From Calliopum simillimum (taxonomy: Eukaryota > Arthropoda > Insecta > Diptera > Lauxaniidae), in contig OX638372.1 in assembly GCA_951812925.1 (NCBI GenBank), forward strand, positions 67,101,407 through 67,165,406: 64,000 nt of DNA. The letters are read 5' to 3'. The notes beneath the pieces were generated by a model. It worked only from the letters and a program-made list of their open reading frames with translations. It searched no databases and was not told the DNA's origin. This document shows positions 57,103 through 64,000 of this stretch, piece by piece (the stretch's first letter is position 1; every line of letters begins with the position of its first letter). The position numbers and the translations under genes are program-made.

Positions 57103-57290
57103 GTTATTAAGTTGATTTAAAATCTGAATCTTTTTTTACTAAGTAACTGCAAAAACGGCAACGGTTGACAAAATTTCATCGTAATCTGATTTTGACATTT
57201 CATAAGTGCTCACGATGTTGCCACCCATATTTTCAATGCGGGAAAGTACTTTTTGGAGATCGAAAGTACGTTTTCAATCAGCCACATTTA

Positions 57291-57586
57291 CTGCCATACC
57301 TAAATTGGAGCGTCAGCGTAATTTTACTGTCAAAAATTTCTCATGCACATACAGTTTGTATGGCGCATACCGAAATTGCCAACGCTCAACGCTGAGCTAT
57401 TCGAATTTCCAATTTTGACAAAGCGTTATGGAGTGAAGTTAGCTGCAGAAAAGTAAAAAGAAATAACAATATGATTTTGACAAACGAATGACTTCAACGC
57501 AACGCTCTTTATTTCGGTATGGCGCTTGACGCTTTTGTGTAACGTTAAATAACGCAACGCCTGACGCTCCAATTTAGGTATGGCAG
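57291..57586. mobile_element. MITE with TTA duplication (PIF/Harbinger-like)
   Basis: CTGCCATACCTAAATTGGAG at the left is mirrored at the right, with TTA on both sides (57288-57290 and 57587-57589). A 3-bp TTA/TWA target is typical of PIF/Harbinger. Confidence 0.75.
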
Positions 57587-57707
57587 TTACTAAAAAAATA
57601 AAATAGCCCAATAGTCCGTGACACCTTGTGGAAAAACGTGGTGTCACAAAAATCTGATATTTTTTCGGTGACACCGAAAGTGTCACAATGGCAACGCTGA
57701 GTGTAGC

Positions 57708-58659
57708 AGCGACATCGGTTGCATTAAATATTGACTACAAGATCGTCGTAGCGGCATCGGTCGCATTGAAAATTGACTGCGACATCTTCTTCGTAACGCA
57801 ATTTACAACTTGTATGCAGAAAACAAAAAGAGAGAGAGCCCCAACCAAAAAAAAAGAAAAGAGAAAATTGTTCCCATTAAAAAGAAGGGCGAAAAGAAAA
57901 AATCTATAAGTGAAGTTACATGCAACGCGTCGTCGCTTTATCACGGCACACGCTTCTGTTAGAAAAAGTTGAAACCATACATTCGTATGGAGTGAACTAC
58001 AAAACACAACGCGTTGAAAGTCAAAAAGCATGTGACGCAAAAAGTTGAGCAACTTTCAACTTTTTCTACGCTTTCTCGCGTCAAGCTTATTAAACACACC
58101 TTTAAATTTTTTCAATATCAAAACGTATTTTTTTTTAGCAGCCAAGCTAATATAAATAAATAAAAAATTTATTTTAATTTAAAATTGTTTCGGTGAGCTC
58201 CGAAAAAACAGAAAAATCTCTGGATACTTCCATTCCTTCAGCACAAATTTTTTTTATTGCTTTTAATTTTGTGAACTGTCAGCTGTTGTCACAAAAAACT
58301 TTGACGCGAGGAAGCGCGGCATGTAACTCGAAAAACGAGACGCTTGAAAAGCCATGATGCGGTAAAGCGACGATGCGTTGCTTGTAACTCCAGCTTAAAA
58401 GAGAATTTAATCCCACTTGTTGTTTGAAGAGGCAAAGTCCCAAAAAATTTAAGAGCACGAAAGTCTCGATTTATTGCGTACTCTCGCTAAAAATTTGACA
58501 AGATTGCTTGTCAACTAAAGAAAAGAAAAGAAAAGAAAAGAAAACAGATAACGCAATTAATAACAAAGGGTGTACTGTCAGTTGCATAGAATATTTGTTT
58601 TGCGAAACTGTGAATTTAATTTAAATTTTCATAAAATTAGTGCGTAATAAAATCAAATT
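57708..58659 (+). other. Leader of the LTR element (second part) with a MITE and (AAAAG)n
   Basis: 57708-57790 continues the GCATCGGTCGCATTGAAAAT units. An inverted-repeat MITE occupies about 57912-58393 (AGTTACATGCAACGCGTCGTCG mirrored at its end). A five-copy AAAAG microsatellite lies at 58517-58544. An ATG at 58660 opens a 12-codon frame that may be a Gag start. Confidence 0.5.
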
Positions 58660-58949
58660 ATGGCGGAAGATCAAAAGTTAGATGAGTGTTTGTGAAAATT
58701 TAGGCAAGATGTCACAGCCGTATTTATTAGATTTTCTTAAACCGTCGCTATTCTCCGGTTTAGTTGAACCAGGAATAAAATTTTAAATCGAAGTTAAGCC
58801 ACTGCTGATTTATAAACATTTTTCACTAAACCAGCCTTATGTCAAATATTTATGATTCTATACAATTTTCAAACGTCTTTTCTTGACTTTTTAAAAAATA
58901 AATCGAGAAAATAAAAACAAACGAAAATTTAATAAAATTCCAAATTGCA

Positions 58950-59545
58950 GAAAACTATGTTTTCAGGCATATATGCTTCCAGGAAACAGTGCAAAATATT
59001 TTTTTCAATAACCAGAATCTTCTTTCCATACAAAGAACTAAATTACAGTTGTATTTTGTTTAAGGTTTTTACTTTTATTGACATGATATTCGCACAAAGC
59101 ACACAACTTTTTAATATTCAATGTACATATATATTTGCAATCATTTTCCAATTTCGATTTAAGGGCAGGATAGGAAATGATGTTTTTGCCCTTATTGTTT
59201 TAAGTGCAATGTCCCAAAAGTGCTGTAGGGGCAGCACAAATTGCTGCAATGATGCATCCTTGGGCTAATTGTCTTTGTAAGATTTCTACGTTTAACTTAG
59301 TTTGATTCACTCAACCCTTGGGAGCCTATCAATCCGGCGGGTAAAACAAGGGCATCATATTGGTTGCACTTGACAGCTTCTACGGTGGCTTCAGGACTGG
59401 TTGGTGGCACACCTCGGGAGCATTTGATAACTATCCCTCAAACAAGACCCGCAACAATAACACCACCTTGTCGCTGTACATCCGCTGCAATGACTGCTTT
59501 CATTTCTTCGGCTTCTGTGGCCGTTTTCGACTTATGTATTGGTTC
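58950..59545 (-). pseudogene. DJ-1/PARK7-like pseudogene
   Basis: Minus-strand reading gives, in order, AEEMKAVIAADVQRQGG, KCSRGVPPTSPEATVEAV, YDALVLPAGLIGSQGLSES, then in another frame LAQGCIIAAICAAPTALLGH and KNIISYPALKSKLEN. This is the order of the DJ-1 family, including the nucleophile-elbow segment AAICAAP with the conserved Cys (codon 59236-59238). It is broken by TGA at 59438-59440, TAA at 59297-59299, a frameshift near 59290 and loss of the N-terminal strand. The functional protein is a cytosolic redox-sensing deglycase-like chaperone. Evidence weakens beyond about 59155. Confidence 0.85.
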
Positions 59546-59712
59546 CATGGACGTGCTGGCTTAGTGGGATGCAGCCAAATTTTGTTTTTTCATACATTAT
59601 TAAATTTTTAATTTTTGAAGTTGAAATTGAATTTATTTTTGTTGATATAAATTGACAAATAAATTTTTTTAAAATATTCGCATCATGTCAAAAAATTTAA
59701 ACTGGAGCTTAA

Positions 59713-60110
59713 CTAGCTTTAAACCTGATCGAAGGCAGTTTAAAATTTAAACAGGGAATAAAATTGTTTATAAATCAGAATTTCATGTTAAACCAACGAC
59801 GTACACAGTTCGTTACTGCGGTCTGCGGAATTTGTGAAAATTGATAAAATGTTGCTGAAAGCGGACAAACGAAATGTCTAAATACGTTTGTTATTTGAAT
59901 TTTGCGTCTGTTTAATATAAAATTTTTAATAAATTAAACGCAGCGTTGGGATAGCAACATTTTATTCCTCTTTGAACAGCTTTATTTGTGTCTAACCAAA
60001 TTGCACAGACCGGCGAGTAAGTCAAACGAATAAAATTTGGATATCTTATTTATATACGTCGTTGGTTAAACTTCGGAATAGCCTTATTCCATGGTTTAAC
60101 TTTTATTATA
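59713..60110. repeat. Inverted repeat between the DJ-1 pseudogene and the BEL remnant
   Basis: GTTAAACCAACGACGTA near 59789 is mirrored by TACGTCGTTGGTTAAAC near 60054. A flanking GGTTTAAC block is also mirrored. Probably a small MITE. Confidence 0.6.
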
Positions 60111-60117
60111 AATACGA

Positions 60118-63100
60118 CTGAAAGAGTTTAAGTCACTTCGTGCATCCACTAAAGGAAGCATTACGCGAATCAAAAATTTAGTTTTAAACAAAAATGTAGA
60201 TATGTCTGCTGAGGAATTAGAATACCGATTAGGGATTTTAGAGTCGTACTTTAAGAAAATTTTAGCAGTACAGGAAAACATAGATAAAATTTGTTAAGAA
60301 TCTAATAGAGATGCAAATGACGCATTTATTGCTGAAATCGAAGAAATTTATGTACAAACTAGGTCAAAAATAAAGTCGATTTTATCAAAAAAGCGTCCAT
60401 CAATTGGTGATGTGAGCATGGCTAACACGACTGTAACTCATGCGCCTCAGTCGCGTTTGCGAAGACAAATTAAATTACCAAAGTTTGAAGGAAAATATTC
60501 GGAATTTCCAAAATTCATGGCTTTATTTAATAAAATGGTTCATAATGATGAAACCCTTCACGATTGTGAAAGGTTTTTAATACTAAAAGATATTTTAGGT
60601 GAAAAACCGTTTGCTGCAATAGCAGATTTTGATGAGACGGATGATAATTATCCGAAGGCTATAGAGCGGGCGACGGGATGTTAGCACCCCATTTATGGAA
60701 TTTCGGGAAACCACTTATGCTATTCAAAAGGTCATAAAATGGTCAAAAAAGGTCAATTGGTTTGGCTAATTGGTCAGCGATGGGGAATTTTTAAAAAAAA
60801 TTTTCAAGGTCAAGAATATGTTAGCACCCCATTTATGGAATTTCGAGAAACCAATTCTGTCATTTGAAAGGTCATGAAATGGTCAAAAAAGGTCAGTTGG
60901 TTTGGCTAATTGGTCAGCGATAGGTTATTTTTAAAAATTTTTTTTAAAAATTTTCAAGGTCATTGGAGATGTTAGCACCCCATTTATGGAATTTCGAGAA
61001 ACCAATTATGTCATTCGAAAGGTCAACAAATTGTCGAAAAAGGTCAGTTGGTTTCGCTAATTGGTCAGCGATTGGGAATTTTTCAAAAATTTTTTGAGAT
61101 ATTTTTTCAAGAAACCTAAAATTTAAAAAAAAAAACCGTTTTCTCAAAATAACTTCAAAACGGTTCATCCTAGAAAAAAATTTGGAACGTTCAATTCCCT
61201 ATAAGGGTCTCTCCAAACTGTTTTTTCGTCGGACTTACCCTTTATGAGATATCGCATACATACATTAGAGAAGATCACATTTTTTTTCCACTTGCTTTCA
61301 TTTAGTTTCGGATTCTACGTTAAAAATTATGTTAAAAACTCCTTGGGACCATATATCTAAAGTGAATTTTGACTCAGCCAAAAATGGTTTGAAGTTTTGG
61401 GTTTTTTTCGCTGTTGCGAGATTGTCTTTGAAAATGTATAATTTCAGAACAACTTGTTGTATTGCTATGATTTTAGCACCGTTCAAACGATGTAAAAACG
61501 TAGTATCAATGCCTTGGCTAATTTTTGGAAAAGGTCATCTGGTTCAAATGTTATGATCTTTTGAATGAAAACATGTAAAAACTAATACGAAATCTTTCAA
61601 AAATTTCATATTTTTTTAAAAAAAATGTACTTTTAAGATTTTTTATCCAGATACGGTTAGTCATTTTAAAGTTATGTCTTTTTGAATAAAGACAGATAAA
61701 AACTTTATACAAAGTATATTAGGAATTAACTCCTCCTAGAAAAAAAAAAAAACCGTTACTTTAGAGTTTTTTTTTATAGCTCATAATGCTTTGGCAGTTT
61801 TTGTATACTAATTAATGGTAATCGAAAGTGTTACACTAGAACTCATTGAAAAAAAAAAAAAAATTTGTTTGTTGAAGTTTGCCTTAAATATGTATTTTTT
61901 CACCCAACAGTTCTCCTCTGCTTACATTTAAAGTGTCATAACTTTGAAATGGCTAGCCGTATTTTGAAAAGCAGACCTGCGTTGGGCCTTTTGAGGACAT
62001 AACTTAAAATGACTAACCGTATCTGGATAAAAAATCTTAAAAGTACATTTTTTTTTTAAAAATATGAAATTTTTGAAAGATTTCGTATAAACTTTTACAT
62101 GTTTTCATTCAAAAGATCATAACATTTGAACCAGATGACCTTTTCCAAAAATTAGCCAAGGCATTGATACTACGTTTTTACATCGTTTGAACGGTGCTAA
62201 AATCATAGCAATACAACAAGTTATTCTGAAGTTATACATTTTCAAAGACAATCTCGAAACAGCGAAAAAAACCCAAAACTTCAAACGATTTTTGGCTGAG
62301 TCAAAATTCACTTTAGATATATGGTCCCAAGGAGTTTTTAACATAATTTTTAACGTAGAATCCGAAACTGAATGAAAGCAAGTGGAAAAAAAATATGATT
62401 TTCTCTAATGTATGTATGCGATATCTCATAAAGGGTAAGTCCGACGAAAAAACAGTTTAAAGAGACCCTTATAGGGAATTGAACGTTCCAAATTTTTGTC
62501 TGGGATGAACCGTTTTGAAGTTATTTTGAAAAAACGGTTTTTTCTAAATTTTAGGTTTCTTAAAAAAATATCTTAAAAAATTTTTGAAAAATTCCCTATC
62601 GCTGACCAATTAGCGAAACCAACTGACCTTTTTTGACAATTTGTTGACCCTTTGAATGACATAATTGGTTTCTCGAAATTCCATAAATGGGGTGCTAACA
62701 TATCCTTGACCTTGAAAATTTTTAAAAAAATTTTTTAAAAATTCGCCATCGCTGACCAATTAGCCAAACCAACTGACCTTTTTTGACCATTTTATGACCT
62801 TTTGAATGACATAATTGGTTTCTCGAAATTCCATAAATGGGGTGCTAACATCCCGTCGCCTATAGAGCGTCTCAAATTTAATTTTGATAAGAAATCGCTT
62901 ATGTTCGATGAACATATTTCTGCGCTTTTTGAGCTACAAAAGGTAACCAAAGGGTCATCTGCTCACCTGCGTAAGGTAATCGATTCGGTAAATGCACATT
63001 TAAGTGCAATGCTTTCTCTTGGCAGTTATGAAAACGTTGCCAACGCCATGATCATTTTCTTAGTTATGGAAAAGCTTGACTTAGAGTCTCAAGTAAGGTG

Positions 63101-64000
63101 AGAAGAATCTGTAGATTACAACAAACTCTCTTCATGGGAAGAGTGTTCAGCGATTTTGACTAGACGATGCCAAAATCTTGAAGCAAGAGAGGCTAAGTCA
63201 GTTCGTAGTGAAGTTAAACCAAATGTTTCGAAGGATATCCATAGGGACCCTAAGCAAAGGTTTAGGTTTTTCAAAAGGAATAGCTCAACTTCACTTTCGA
63301 TCGAAAAAGTTTCATGTGACCTTTGTCACAAAGGTGGACATTCAATAGTGAATTATCCAGATTTTGAAAAAATGTCTCAGCATGAACGATACTTTACTTC
63401 ACGAAATTTGAAATTGTGCATTTTATGCCTAAAGAAAGGACACATCTTGAATTCGTGCTCTGCACAAAAGTGTTCCATATGCAATCTTTCGCATCATAGG
63501 ATGCTGCATCGATTTGACTCATTGGAGTCCCCAATTATTAACGCTCTTCCTACACAGAAAAACGCTGTGATGGTGATGGCTGAACCAACTGCATCGACTT
63601 CAAAGCAGGCAACACTACATACGACATTGGTCAACACGTTGAAAGTTCCTAAGGTTCTTTTGGAAACGACGATGGTTTTGGTGAAAGATATTTACGGTCA
63701 ACAAAAATTAGCTCGTGTAATCTTTGATTCAGCATCACAGATTAATTTGATGTCCGAAAGTATGGCGCAGAAATTGATGCTTAAGAAATCGTCATGTGCA
63801 CTCGACGCAAATGGTATTGCAGACATCATCACAAACATATCGAAGAAGGTTCAATCTACAATTAAATCGCGAGTTGATGAGTTTGAGATAGCGGCGGAAT
63901 TTTATTTGCTTCCAAAAATAACAGGAGTCAAGCCCGATAAATTTATTGATGTATCGAAATGGAACATACCGAATAATATTCAACTTGCAGATCCGCAGTT
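60118..64000 (+). pseudogene. BEL/Pao retrotransposon Gag-protease region, interrupted, continues past the window
   Basis: One frame runs from about 60118: a charged N-terminal region, then IKLPKFEGKYSEFPKF..LVHNDETL-type Gag core (as NKMVHNDETLHD). After the insertion at 60669-62860 come a VIDSVNAHLSAMLSLG segment and zinc knuckles (one perfect CILCLKKGHILNSC). An aspartic protease with FDSASQINLMSE follows, then the BEL-typical LPKITG..LADPQ stretch to the window end. TAA at 60295-60297 and TGA at 63099-63101 break the frame. The first knuckle has Tyr in place of the last Cys. From 63102 to 64000 the frame is open. Excising the insertion with one duplication copy restores the frame. The element is dead but recognisable. 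Confidence 0.88.
60669..62860. mobile_element. Foldback element, GGCGACGGGATG family, copy 2 (9-bp duplication)
   Basis: Inserted in BEL gag with TATAGAGCG on both sides (60660-60668 and 62861-62869). Same termini and same arm units as copy 1 at 29797-31888, but more symmetrical: about 1 kb arms around a loop of roughly 300 bp at 61690-61990. The small ORFs inside are mirror images (61298-61486 against 62187-62375). They occur in both copies but are palindrome artefacts with no known domain. Confidence 0.93.

Larger units (their letters stand above)
53971..57699 (-). mobile_element. hAT transposon with 8-bp AGTGTAGC duplication
   Basis: Left end CAACCTTGCCATC and right end GGCAACGCTG form short imperfect inverted termini of hAT type. 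AGTGTAGC flanks both (53963-53970 and 57700-57707). It contains a hAT dimerisation-domain fragment on the minus strand, and hosts an internally repeated element and a TTA-flanked MITE. Confidence 0.85.

Noticed and set aside
57688..58052. Lys/Arg-rich 73-codon frame and opposing 105-codon frame
   Set aside because: The plus frame is translated from an A/G-rich leader and the minus frame is its shadow.
61298..62375. Two conserved 62- and 75-codon frames present in both foldback copies
   Set aside because: They overlap on opposite strands at the same place and are duplicated by arm symmetry. Conservation here follows from element copying, not from coding selection that I can see.
1..64000. CRISPR arrays, tRNA and rRNA genes, bacterial operons
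   Set aside because: The tandem repeats seen are transposon sub-units without regular spacers. I found no cloverleaf-like or rRNA sequence by eye, though a tRNA could be missed without a search.

Overview
The window is AT-rich nuclear DNA from an insect, almost certainly a higher (cyclorrhaphan) fly; a tephritid fruit fly is my guess. The evidence is a clear orthologue of the Drosophila BMP ligand Screw, a Dip-C type prolidase, a MADF/BESS gene, GT-AG introns, and many insect transposon families. There is no bacterial, CRISPR or operon-like content. Only three genes look intact. (1) scw, + strand: three exons at 11724-11908, 17468-17640 and 17717-18636, 425 aa. (2) A double-MADF/BESS gene, - strand: exons 43222-43093, 28056-27679 and 27498-26987, 339 aa, with a first intron of about 15 kb. 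(3) Dip-C prolidase, + strand: single coding exon 44398-45870, 490 aa. The MADF gene and Dip-C are divergent and share an intergenic region of about 1.2 kb.

Nearly everything else is mobile DNA, much of it nested. 1-9.1 kb: a 1.8 kb palindromic element, small inverted-repeat MITEs and a dead Tc1/mariner. 9.7-11.5 kb: repeats, two MITEs and a 5'-truncated non-LTR fragment just upstream of scw. 11.9-17.5 kb: scw intron 1, filled by a 3.6 kb hAT-like foldback that holds a second palindrome. 19.3-22.0 kb: a TTAA-flanked foldback containing two further palindromes and a jockey-like LINE. 22.8-26.8 kb: a repeat of internally repeated units, split by DNA carrying a defective RTE-like LINE. 27-43 kb: the MADF gene, whose intron holds two long palindromes, a small palindrome and a nearly pristine 9.6 kb Ty3/gypsy element with 1388-bp LTRs. 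45.9-48.1 kb: a 2.2 kb foldback starting 18 bp after the Dip-C stop. 48-53 kb: three palindromic or motif-rich elements in otherwise featureless DNA. 53.3-64 kb: an LTR with primer-binding site interrupted by a 3.7 kb hAT element, a DJ-1/PARK7 pseudogene, and a BEL/Pao gag-protease region broken by a 2.2 kb palindrome and running off the end.

Many insertions are dated and bounded by target-site duplications read directly from the sequence: TTATT, TAACG, GAGTACAT, CTATTATA, TTAA, CATTCTATTTC, TAAAGAACA, TATAGAGCG, AGTT, AGTGTAGC and TTA. The most striking theme is the number of very long, non-coding, nearly symmetrical palindromes (0.5-3.6 kb). Several share internal motifs, and two identically structured copies carry 9-bp duplications. 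Two lie inside transcribed introns and one lies just after a stop codon, so long double-stranded RNA precursors are a testable possibility.
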